Part shown: positions 41,268 through 51,404 of the stretch, one piece after another
Layout of the letters: the number at the start of each line of letters is the position of its first letter
How positions within the stretch are numbered: the stretch's first letter is position 1
NCBI RefSeq assembly: GCF_023973825.1
Contig: NC_090127.1
Coordinates: forward strand, 434,001 to 498,000
Origin: Plasmodium brasilianum
Lineage: Eukaryota; Apicomplexa; Aconoidasida; Haemosporida; Plasmodiidae
Direction: 5' to 3'
DNA length: 64,000 bases
Notes under the pieces: model-generated
Told to the model about the DNA's origin: nothing
The model's database searches: none
What the model saw: only the letters and a program-made list of their open reading frames with translations
Program-made: the position numbers and the translations under genes

Positions 41268-43242
41268 GTTTGTTTCTTGCTATAATCTGAAGAAATCGAT
41301 ATTTGCAGTAGTACGCTTCAAACGACTAGCATACACAATAAAAAAAAGAAACAAATACCTGCCTTCCCCTATACAAACATATACACGCATGTATGTATAA
41401 TACTAAAGAAACTACTCAGTTGGAGGTGGGGGGCTATAATTTTCCCCTATACATTAAAAGGTTTATACATAAATGTATATATATATATATATATATATTA
41501 TTCAAATATGCCTGCATTTATATATATATGCAACACCCTCAGCACCTGAGCAAAACGTAAACAAAAAAGTGCTACATCATTTAAAATATATTTTAACTAT
41601 TTTCCTTCTTTTTTCGCACTTTATATGTTGGCTCTTATATATACCAATTCTTTTACACGTATATTCAGTTACATGTAATACCAGCATTTATTTGAATGTA
41701 TATATTGTTGCGACATTAAATTTATATATCTGCTTAAATACTATATATATATATATATATATATAAATGTAATTTTTTTTGCACAGAAAAAGTGTTTAGA
41801 GTATGATATTTTTTTATACCATAAAAGGCACTTGATTTATATTATAAAATTTTGAAGGAAAAAAAAATTAAGAAAAATAGTCGAAATATCAAGATAACAA
41901 AGTTGTTGCACAAGTCGAATAATGTTTTAAAATGATAAAAAGGTGAAAATAAACAATGTATTAAAAAAAAAAAAAAATAATAATTTTTGAAAGTTTTTAA
42001 GAACATTTAGTACATACTCAAAGAATAAGTTAAGACAACTAAAAATAAAACGGGCCTTGAAAAAGGTCAAACTAGGAAAACTGAGAAATTCCTTGAAACT
42101 AGATATGATGAATTTGGAGAAAAGAAGTAAAAGAATAGTAGTTATCGTTATTTTCCATTAATACATACATATATACGCACTTTAATACTTGCATACGTAC
42201 ATGTACATTTTTCGCAAACCCCTTGTGTGAAACATTCACATTTAAAGTATTTTAGCTACTTGTTCAAGGGGTTATAATTTACTACGTTTTGTAATGTCTT
42301 TTTTTTACATACTAAATACATTAATATTCTTTTAAAATATAAATTTTGAAATGTGCAAACCTAGGTAAAAAAAAAAAAAAATTATCGTTTATCATGTCGC
42401 AAAAGTTTTTTCCTTTTTTTACTGGGATATGATGAAACCTATGCTATTTTTAATGCAACTTACGAAACGTTTTAAAATAGCTGTATATATATTACAGATA
42501 TATAATATATATACATACATGTTCGTTTTACCTTTTCTGCACAAATTGCAAATGCATTATTTGCGTAACAAACAAAATAAAGTCTCTTTATGCATGTATA
42601 CTAATACGTTATTATGCGTAGTCTTCACGAAATATATACTGGAAAAAAAGGAGTGGTATAAACAAAATTATGAAATTTTGTAGGTATTCCATATTTTTAT
42701 ACATTAAAAAATTTATGCGATAAATAAATTATAAAAAAGAAAATAAAAAAACCATGGATACAAAAAAGCGCGGGAACTAAGAAATAACATTTTGTCCTAC
42801 TTATACAAATAAAAAAAAATAATAAATCAAAGATGAAAATAGGAACAAGCACTTAAAAAAAAAATTATAAATGAATAAATACCTAAATAGGGGTGCTGCT
42901 AAAATGATATGCAGCTAAATAGGTAAACAGATAAATATGTGCGCAATTAAATACGCACACTCCAACATAAATAGGTCTGAATGGCAAAAAATACGCAAAA
43001 AAAAAAAAAAATAATAATAAAGATAAATGAAAGAAAAAAGAAACACGTAGCTATAAAGGAATAAATAAAATTAATGATATACAATCAATAAATGATGAAC
43101 ATCCTGTAAACAAATATAATTAATGGAATTGAGTAACATATTTTAAAATGTGGGGAAAAAAAAAAAAAAAAAGAAGTAAACATTAACCCCAATTAATATA
43201 CATTAGCTCCTACAACAATACTGTTGTGTGTTTGAGTACAAA
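41268..43242. other. Intergenic
   Basis: 2 kb between two minus-strand genes; the left part should carry the giant gene's promoter. It has (TA)n tracts at about 41478-41496 and 41743-41762. A coding-like patch lies at about 41995-42145 (see findings). Otherwise A/T-rich. Confidence 0.5.
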
Positions 43243-44550
43243 TTAGTTAAATGAATATATTATCTTAAGAATTTTCTCTAGCGAACTATAAATATCAATA
43301 TTTTCAATATAATTAACTGAAGGAACTAAATTTGTTGTCGTTTCTAGTAAATAATTTTGTATATCATTAATATAATTAATATTTTTGATGTATTTGTTTT
43401 CTTCTTCATTTGAATCTGTAGATCTACTAGAAAATCTTCGAATACTAGTTTCCTTATCAGTTATGTAGACTAGGAAAAAAATAATTTTATTGGGATACTT
43501 CTTAATTAATTTATTTATAATTTCTGCATTTATATGTACACCTTCTATTATTATAGATTCTTTGTTAACAATATGGTCATTAATTATGTTATCAACGTAG
43601 TTAAATATCAATTCACATTGTTTTGAGTAATTCCCAATACACCTCTTTCTCAGCATATTTTCAACGTCTTTACCTCTCTCTGAGTATTTAGTACTATAGC
43701 TTTTAAACTCCCTACTCTTAACTTTTTTTTTTTCGTCTGTCTGTACACCCCACTCTCTATTTATTTGCGCACATTCAAAATCTTCCTCATCTTCGCTACT
43801 ATTTAATCTCCATGATTCGTATGTTGAATACCTAAGATACCTGTCATTCTGTACTTGATACTTTCTTAAAATTTCTCGTACAACATCTGTTGATAAAATT
43901 CTCCTTATATTTAAGAACAATCCTAATAAACAACTTAAGGTACTCTTACCACCACCTGAAGTTCCACTTAATATAATAATAAGATTTTTTCTCTCCTTTT
44001 TTGAAAAATCCATATGTTCTAAATCTGAGTTTAGCGTCATTTTATTGTCTAATTTTGTATAAGACAACACCTCATTATCTAATTCAGTTTTCAATATCTC
44101 GTTATCTGATCCTAAGTTTAACATCTCGCTACCTGATTCTTCCATTAACATTTCGTTATGCAGTTCTGCATCTATTATCTCGTTATCTAATTCTGCATAT
44201 AACACCTCGTTATCTAATTCAGTGTTCTGCATCTCACTATCTAATTCTGTGTTTATCCCACCATTACCTATTTCTGCATTTATCGTATTATTTTCTATAT
44301 GATCTCTTTGTTTGAATAAATTCATACAGTTCTTGTCTACAAATTTTAAATTAAATTTGTCATTTTCCTTTTTCACTTTAATATATATATTATCTATAAA
44401 ATAGTACTTGGAACATATGAACAATTCGTCACCTTCTATTGTATACTCCACTAATGGTATTCTATCCCTAGAATTTATGACCTTGTTTATAATGTCCTTC
44501 CTTCTTTCAACATATCTTCTTATTACATCTTCTACGAGTGAATTGTTCAT
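43243..44550 (-). CDS. P-loop kinase, 2-phosphoglycerate kinase/LPA1-like
   Basis: Single exon, 435 residues from ATG 44550. An N-terminal domain (1-90) resembles the ATP-cone-like or N-terminal part of 2-phosphoglycerate kinase-type proteins. Residues about 95-165 are a 10-11-residue repeat rich in Glu-Leu-Asp-Asn-Glu. The kinase domain begins with a clear Walker A (GTSGGGKST, about 195-203), then STDVVREIL (about 221), a Tyr/Ser/Trp motif, and EGVHINAEI, which matches the 'GVHxxP' region of archaeal 2-phosphoglycerate kinase and plant LPA1. LPA1 loss lowers phytic acid in plants. A substrate (2-phosphoglycerate or an inositol-phosphate precursor) cannot be read from sequence. An insert of about 50 residues with acidic and basic patches lies between the Trp motif and the 'GVH' motif. 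Confidence 0.75.
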   Translation of the reverse strand: MNNSLVEDVIRRYVERRKDIINKVINSRDRIPLVEYTIEGDELFICSKYYFIDNIYIKVKKENDKFNLKFVDKNCMNLFKQRDHIENNTINAEIGNGGINTELDSEMQNTELDNEVLYAELDNEIIDAELHNEMLMEESGSEMLNLGSDNEILKTELDNEVLSYTKLDNKMTLNSDLEHMDFSKKERKNLIIILSGTSGGGKSTLSCLLGLFLNIRRILSTDVVREILRKYQVQNDRYLRYSTYESWRLNSSEDEEDFECAQINREWGVQTDEKKKVKSREFKSYSTKYSERGKDVENMLRKRCIGNYSKQCELIFNYVDNIINDHIVNKESIIIEGVHINAEIINKLIKKYPNKIIFFLVYITDKETSIRRFSSRSTDSNEEENKYIKNINYINDIQNYLLETTTNLVPSVNYIENIDIYSSLEKILKIIYSFN

Positions 44551-44877
44551 CTTTACTCATTTCTTACAAACTAGTTGTGTTAATATGAAAATAAAAAATT
44601 AATTGGGTATTTTAATTCTGTACCATTCTTATGATATATTATGTATACACCAGACTATTTCTACTACGAATCCTTATCTACTAAATAAAAAACGAAAAAA
44701 ATAAAATTAACAAATACAATTGAATATGCGGTCGAAAGTGCAAGGTGGAAAATGTAAAAAACATTTACAAACGAACGAATAAAAAAACTTTTTTACTTAA
44801 CAAATGTCGTATGCACGAAACAAAAAAAAAAAAAAGAAACATACACATATATATATATATGTATATACACGTGTGTA

Positions 44878-45035
44878 TATCCATGCAAATATACATACAG
44901 AAATACATGCAAATATCCATACAAATACATATACAAATATACATACAAATATCCATGCAAATGCATATACAAATATACATACAAATATCCATGCAAATAT
45001 ACATAGAAATGTACTTGTATATAAACATAAAAATG
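44878..45035. repeat. ~12/24-bp minisatellite
   Basis: Alternating degenerate 12-mers close to AAATATCCATGC and AAATATACATAC. It is open in frame on both strands simply because it lacks stops. Confidence 0.8.
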
Positions 45036-45474
45036 TACAAACAAATACATAAATAAATAAATAAATATATATATATATATAAATATATCAATTTTACTTC
45101 AATTTACAAACGCCCTTCCTAATCCTCCCTGAATGTGCGCTATGTGTAACGTAAAAGGAAAAAGTAAAAAAAAATAAATAATAAAAAATTTAATTCTTTC
45201 TGAACATTTTTTTCCCAGTGTTATTAAATATATAAACGCAAAAATTTAATAGAAACATGTATATATATACAATTATAAAATAAAAAAAAAAAAAAATTAA
45301 TGCATATAAAAAAGAAATAATATGCCCCTCAATACTTCTATTTATTATTATTATACACATTATACTCATACACTTCATGCACATATCATGTGCACAATAT
45401 ATACACTATAAATACACCATGTAAGAATTTGCTCATCTACACTATCTTGTTCACACGATTTCACCTGTAAGTGT

Positions 45475-45478
<4 letters not shown>

Positions 45479-45522
<44 letters not shown>
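45479..45522. repeat. (AT)22 microsatellite
   Basis: Uninterrupted AT dinucleotide tract, intergenic. Confidence 0.9.
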
Positions 45523-45529
<7 letters not shown>

Positions 45530-45937
45530 CACAGGTATATTTAAGCACAAGCTCAAACATGAATAATTTAAATTGAAAAAAAAATAACAAATAAAAAAAA
45601 ATATTTATAAAAATTAACTAAATGAAAATATAACAGATAACTATATAACAAAATAACTAAATTATAAATATCTAAATAATCGATCTAGAAAGGCTTAATC
45701 ATACGAAAGCTGTTAATGAAATGAATAATAAAAAACTTCACTTTAGGAACTTTATTTTGTTTATAGATCATTTGTAAATTTACTAAAAAATGAGAGATTA
45801 TAATTACAAATTAAAGTAAAAATTCTATTTTATAACACAAATAATTAAGTTTTATTTTGATAAAACAATCCTTTTTTTTTTTTTTTTCTTTATATTTCGA
45901 TATATAAGTTAAATGGGAAAAGCTCATTCCAAAAAAA

Positions 45938-45938
<1 letters not shown>

Positions 45939-45975
<37 letters not shown>
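45939..45975. repeat. A37 homopolymer
   Basis: Longest pure homopolymer in the window, intergenic; its length is prone to assembly error. Confidence 0.9.
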
Positions 45976-45977
<2 letters not shown>

Positions 45978-46155
45978 ATATTGAACTGTTTTTACGCAGA
46001 CATAAATTAAAGCAAGTTTAAACTATTTAAAGAAAAGACAAAATAAAATAATATAGTAAAATATTATAATAATAAAGTAACTTTTATAAAAGTTTACAAA
46101 ATAAGCAAAAATGGTGTATGCAAGAAACAAAAGAAGAAAATAAACAAACGAAGTG

Positions 46156-46187
<32 letters not shown>

Positions 46188-46391
46188 GCGAACAGTTGAG
46201 ATGCCATACAACTGACAGATTCGTTAATTAAATACTATTAAGAACAAATTTTAACATACTCAAATTTTCAAAATTAAAAAAGGAAAAGAATTTTCCTTTC
46301 CTTGAATGATATAATAAATCAATCTACTTTTAATTCATTATATCTACATTTTATTATATATGTACTAGTACATATATACGAACTTGTATAA

Positions 46392-49300
46392 TCAAACAGT
46401 CTCGTAGTCGTAGGAAGTCTGCTTAGCTGATGTAGTTCTACAGTGTTCATCTAAATTAATTTTTAAATTTTTGCAAAGGAACTCCATTATTCTACAATTG
46501 GAGTGAGCATAATATAAATCTTTATACAAAAAGCATTTTTTCTGTAACATTAATATATATATTATTTCTTCAAATTTGTACTTGTATATAAAAAAGAGTA
46601 GGCTTAATAACATTCTGTTATTAACATAGTCTCTATTTATGCATAATTCACGAAATATATGTTTATTTACTGGCATTTCATGAAAATATCGTACTTTTAC
46701 AACTGTGTAATATATATGAATGAACGTTTTCATTGCATCTTTATTTTGAGGTCTACATGATTCGTTTCTTGCACTAGAATAACTCCTATTGTCATAAGAA
46801 CTTGTACATACGAATGTACTGTTATATGACATAGGAGCATTGTACAATAAGGCATCTTCATTCGATGAGGTATCATTGTTCTGTTCTCTCTCGTGATATG
46901 TAACTTTTGTCCAAGATGAATTTTCGTCTATTCCTTTCTCCCCATTACGTAAATTTTTACCATCTATAATAGCATCCTCATAGGTATCACTGCCACCTGA
47001 ACCATTTAAAGATAAACTTAAGTTCAAAGTTGTCTTAATGGTATCAGTTAAGTATGAATCGTCCAGATTAATGTTGCTTTCTTTATCATAATTCGTTTTT
47101 CTTGTTAGGTGAGCCTTATTTTGCTGCTCATTATATTGAATGTATCTAAATATAAATATATTTGTTATTGTTTCTACACTCTTCATATATTTGTTGTTTT
47201 TCTTCCTTATTTGCAACGATTTTAATATAAGAAATAAACTTTCATTCGTCATATCGTAGTACGCACATCGATAAAGAACTTTTTTTTTTAAAATAAACTG
47301 AAAAAATGAGTTTAAAAAATTTGCGTCAAATACCAGGTCATTGTTTATATAGTGTGAATAGGCCTTGTTTTTATATAATATATAAGCAACTCGTTTTTTT
47401 ACTTTTTCATTCTCATTTTCGTTTGAATTGTAATTCTTATAATATATGCAACTCTTGCAGACGGTACTTATAATTAATCTTTTCTCATTGCTGTCAAAAT
47501 TATAACCGTTTTTTACACCCTCTATACATTTTAATGGATAGCAAAATTTCTCGCTATTAGCTTCTTCACCTAGTAAGTAATTGTGAAAGAAGTCTAAGAA
47601 ATGAAGATATTTTTTTTTTGTTTCATTGCAGCTTTCTCTGCTTGTTAAGATAAAAACTTTAGAAATAACTAATGATAAATAATTGACATTTATGTATTTC
47701 AATTTAAAAATAATATTTTTTAATAAAAAAAATAAATTATTAGAATTAAAGTAATGAATATGTAATGCAAATAAATCTACAGGGGTGTACATAAATATAT
47801 TGTTCAAAACGTTATAAATGTAGCTGTCTATCTCAAAAGTATTTCTTCCAATAGCTGCTGATATGTTCATATTATTATGTAAACTATTTATACTATTACA
47901 ATTAGGAGCATTATTCTGTTCTAAATGTTTACTTAAAAAATGGTTACTCTTTCTCATGCTTCCAGTTATATCATAGTTCCCACTAGCTTCATTGGAATTA
48001 ACATAATTCTTGATTTTATTCCCTTCTTTACTTCTCACAGCACTTCTAATGCTTTTGCAACTAACGTAATTTATTTTACTTGCTGTGAATATATATTTGC
48101 TAACCCTTTCACCGACATAAATATGTTCATCTATAATTGAAACATTTTCCCCCTTTCCTCTATCTACAGGAAATATTACATTAGAATAGTCTATGCCAGT
48201 AAAATCATCTCTACCTGTAGAATAGTCTCTATCAGTAATATTGTCTCTACCAATAGAATCGTCTCTACCAATAGAATCGTTTCTACCAATAGATTCGTCT
48301 CTATTATTAGAATGGATTCTCTCAAATGAACCAACTTTATCTCTGGAATTAGCCTTATCATCCGAACCGCTGCTATCTTTTAAAATGCCATTATTTAAGT
48401 AAAACTTATACAAGCATTTTTCGTGACAGCTGTTCATTAAATTACTCTGCTTGGTAAGAAAATCTTCATATGTGTCAAAGCAGCTCTTGAAATATTCATA
48501 AACCTGCAAGAGTTGTAGTGCATTTAATTTTTTAAAAACTTTTCCAATTTTTACATTCTTATCGTAATTCTCGTTTTCTCCATAAAAAACAGAATTATTA
48601 ATTCTGTAACTTAAAAATGGATCGAAATTTCTTAAATTACTAACACCAATAAACAAACTCTTTAAAAACAAAAATACCCCTTCATAATACGTAGTCTCGA
48701 CATAGAAGTAAAAAAGCTGTAATAAAAACTGACTGTCATAAGATATTAACTTGTTCTTTTCGTTATACTCGAATATTACGCTTTTATTTCCCACCGCATA
48801 TGGTTTTGTCTCCCTTAAAATGGAAAACGAATTTTTTGATGAATTTTTTTCTTCGTCTTTTGTACCATGATCATGTATTTCAACATTTGTTCTTCCTAAC
48901 TTATAGAACTCTTCCCCTCTTGTATGTAAGTATTCACTATTTTTTTTCTTAAAAAAATTAAAATATATTAAAGAAATATCACATAAGTACTTGACAATAT
49001 TAGCACTTTTGTACTCGTTCAATAAGACTAAAAACTCGTTTTCCGTCAAATTAAGAATGTCCGTATTTATTTTATGTAACAGTATTTCATCGACAAAAAT
49101 ATTGAAATAATTATATTTTTCAAGTAATAATTTTAAAAACAAAAATATAATTATATTAAACTTATTGTAAAGAGGGACATAATAATAACACATACTCATC
49201 AACAGTTTTTTATTCAACATATTAATAGATACATAATTTTTTGGTTGAAAGGAATATATGTTGGATAGTATCTGATAAATGTCATCTTTGTCAAATCTTT

Positions 49301-50591
49301 TTAAATTACTCAAAAGATAATCGTATAAAACTTTTAATAAATCTTCTTTAAAATATTTGTAGTATATTAAAGCTTCCATTAGTATAATTACTTTGCTTTT
49401 ATTTTTGTCCTCCATGTATTTCTTGTTATAATACTCATATATATAATCTACATAATTATTTTCCGCAATGAATTTGTTGTGTAGTGATCCATAAATGTCT
49501 ACATAATTATCATATATATTGTATTTACATTCTTTATCACGTCTTCTATGCACTTGCATGTTATCATCACATATACATGGTGAGATATTATGCAAGTTCC
49601 TACCAGTCGCACCACTAGGTTGATGAATTTCCATATGACTACTCTCTTCATCAATAATATTTTGAATGCTTTTCTTTAAAAAGAAGGAATCCATATAATT
49701 CTTATTTTTTTCAACACTCAGATGATGTATTTTCATAATAATTTGGTCATGAAAATATTCTATTAGACATGTTTTAGAATAATTTAACTTTTTTAAATTG
49801 TTCAAAAGAAAAATGATAACATTTATATCAAAGATAAAGTTATTGGTGATAATGTACGCCGTTAAAAGATCTAACGTTTTTTCATTTTTGCAATTTAAAT
49901 AAAATAACGAGGTGAAAATATTTAGTATGTTATCTGTATTTAATACATTTTTATTATTTAAAATAATTACAAGCAAAGAATTAATAAAACTTCTATTTAC
50001 CCTATTAAAATAAGAATATATATACAATATTAGATGCACTTGCGAGATTTTAAATTTCTCCTTATTAACATAAATATATTTTTCTAACAATTTTAGGAAC
50101 TTCTCATTTCTATATTTCAGCTTATACAAACTTACTAGTATAGTTGACACACTGTTGGGGGTAATCGCATTTTCATCATCATTTTCATCATTGAAAACAT
50201 CATCAACATTATAAGTAGATTCACTGTAATTATTTAAATCGTTGAAAAGGTTTAAATTATTTAAATAGTTTATTATATACACCTCTAAAGAATTTATAAT
50301 TTTCCTCACTAAATGTATATTCTGTAACCTCACATTGCTCACACATTTTATCGTGTCAACTAATTCTTTAAACCTTTGATAATGTATTGGAGTTTTAATG
50401 AACTTATCCACATTTAAGCTATTAATATTAATATATTTATTTAAAGAAAAATCAATGTAAATGTTTTTAAACTTATTACTTTTGTTTCTAGGACTTTTCG
50501 TTTTAGCTATTTCATCAGCTTTATTTATATAGAGTCTTTTGTTAAAATATACGAAAAAAAAATTCCTTTTCCATATTATTTTTCTGTCCAT
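46392..50591 (-). CDS. Helical-repeat (heptatricopeptide/RAP-type) probable organellar RNA-binding protein
   Basis: Single exon of 1,399 residues from ATG 50591; the frame runs back to a TTG at 50621, but the first ATG is preferred. The N-terminus is basic and aromatic (Arg/Lys/Phe/Tyr, no acids for about 20 residues), compatible with a mitochondrial presequence. Residues about 130-300 and several later blocks are successive helical hairpins ending in Leu/Ile/Tyr-rich helices spaced about 35-40 residues, like the heptatricopeptide (HPR)/FASTK-RAP proteins of apicomplexan mitochondria. Between them are Asn/Asp/Ser inserts, including a degenerate Ser-Ile-Gly-Arg-Asp repeat near 764-805. A C-terminal RAP domain is not obvious to me. 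Role in organellar rRNA or mRNA handling is inference. Confidence 0.6.
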   Translation of the reverse strand: MDRKIIWKRNFFFVYFNKRLYINKADEIAKTKSPRNKSNKFKNIYIDFSLNKYININSLNVDKFIKTPIHYQRFKELVDTIKCVSNVRLQNIHLVRKIINSLEVYIINYLNNLNLFNDLNNYSESTYNVDDVFNDENDDENAITPNSVSTILVSLYKLKYRNEKFLKLLEKYIYVNKEKFKISQVHLILYIYSYFNRVNRSFINSLLVIILNNKNVLNTDNILNIFTSLFYLNCKNEKTLDLLTAYIITNNFIFDINVIIFLLNNLKKLNYSKTCLIEYFHDQIIMKIHHLSVEKNKNYMDSFFLKKSIQNIIDEESSHMEIHQPSGATGRNLHNISPCICDDNMQVHRRRDKECKYNIYDNYVDIYGSLHNKFIAENNYVDYIYEYYNKKYMEDKNKSKVIILMEALIYYKYFKEDLLKVLYDYLLSNLKRFDKDDIYQILSNIYSFQPKNYVSINMLNKKLLMSMCYYYVPLYNKFNIIIFLFLKLLLEKYNYFNIFVDEILLHKINTDILNLTENEFLVLLNEYKSANIVKYLCDISLIYFNFFKKKNSEYLHTRGEEFYKLGRTNVEIHDHGTKDEEKNSSKNSFSILRETKPYAVGNKSVIFEYNEKNKLISYDSQFLLQLFYFYVETTYYEGVFLFLKSLFIGVSNLRNFDPFLSYRINNSVFYGENENYDKNVKIGKVFKKLNALQLLQVYEYFKSCFDTYEDFLTKQSNLMNSCHEKCLYKFYLNNGILKDSSGSDDKANSRDKVGSFERIHSNNRDESIGRNDSIGRDDSIGRDNITDRDYSTGRDDFTGIDYSNVIFPVDRGKGENVSIIDEHIYVGERVSKYIFTASKINYVSCKSIRSAVRSKEGNKIKNYVNSNEASGNYDITGSMRKSNHFLSKHLEQNNAPNCNSINSLHNNMNISAAIGRNTFEIDSYIYNVLNNIFMYTPVDLFALHIHYFNSNNLFFLLKNIIFKLKYINVNYLSLVISKVFILTSRESCNETKKKYLHFLDFFHNYLLGEEANSEKFCYPLKCIEGVKNGYNFDSNEKRLIISTVCKSCIYYKNYNSNENENEKVKKRVAYILYKNKAYSHYINNDLVFDANFLNSFFQFILKKKVLYRCAYYDMTNESLFLILKSLQIRKKNNKYMKSVETITNIFIFRYIQYNEQQNKAHLTRKTNYDKESNINLDDSYLTDTIKTTLNLSLSLNGSGGSDTYEDAIIDGKNLRNGEKGIDENSSWTKVTYHEREQNNDTSSNEDALLYNAPMSYNSTFVCTSSYDNRSYSSARNESCRPQNKDAMKTFIHIYYTVVKVRYFHEMPVNKHIFRELCINRDYVNNRMLLSLLFFIYKYKFEEIIYILMLQKKCFLYKDLYYAHSNCRIMEFLCKNLKINLDEHCRTTSAKQTSYDYETV
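48190..48300 (-). repeat. Coding degenerate 15-bp repeat (SIGRD-type)
   Basis: Seven or so 15-18 bp units coding Asp-Ser-Ile-Gly-Arg-like pentads within the helical-repeat protein. Confidence 0.75.
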
Positions 50592-51404
50592 TATATATTT
50601 GTAGTTCGGTTCGTTTAACAATGTACTGTATTACACGTTCTAACTACATATACGTTAATACAAATGTATACATATAGATATATATATTCATATATAAGTG
50701 TATATTTTTTTAGCTTATTTAAAATTTTTTTCCAGCATTCCTTTTATTTTTCCCTTATCTCTTACCTACTTGTGGCATATTTGAATATGGACTAATACAT
50801 CGAGATTTTTTGTTACGCCCATTTGTGTTTCCTCAATTTGATACAATTTTTGCGGCTTTTAATTCTTCTCATTTGTAAATATATATGTTTGTATATATGT
50901 GTTTATTTATGTATGTATTTATTCATGGATGTACATATATTTGTATTTATGTATGTATATATATATGTATTTATATATATACCTATATGTGCATGTACTA
51001 TGCTTGGCCGTTTATGGTGAACATGCCTATCAATTTTTTTTTTTTTATTGTTTACTTTTTATTATTTTTTTCTTCATATCAATCTGTGGGCGATTACAAG
51101 AAAAATATTGAAAAGGCACGCAACTTGACAAATTAATGAAGGAAGTTGATCCTTAATTCTCCTTTTTGTTTTGGCCTTTTTTGAGAAATATATCAATAAT
51201 TAATTATGCACAATAGTGTGAATATAGCCCCTCTGTTTATGCATGTAGTTGATGTGACAAATAATAGTGCCAACTCTATAGGTATATGTTATATATGTGC
51301 ATATAATGCAAGTTGGAATTATGTTAATCAAAAAAGCTGCCGTTCTCTCATGCTATTCCACATGTTAAAATATAAATACACACATATATATATTGTAATC
51401 AAAA
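50592..51404. other. Divergent intergenic
   Basis: 0.8 kb between divergent genes (helical-repeat protein and SCOC-like). It holds (TATG)-like tracts at 50880-50990. An upstream ORF of 71 codons (51206-51421) overlaps the start of the next gene. Confidence 0.5.

Larger units (their letters stand above)
44551..46391. other. Intergenic, repeat-rich
   Basis: 1.8 kb with a 12-bp-period minisatellite (44878-45035), an (AT)22 tract (45479-45522), an A37 run (45939-45975) and an A-rich run near 46162-46187. No gene supported; the short open frames are repeat-derived. Confidence 0.6.

Noticed and set aside
42079..42112. ATGATGA and CTGA motifs resembling C/D box snoRNA boxes
   Set aside because: The CTGA precedes the ATGATGA, the wrong order for one snoRNA, and no terminal stem is visible.
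44745..45091. Tyr/Ile/His-rich frames on both strands
   Set aside because: They derive from the 12-bp minisatellite.
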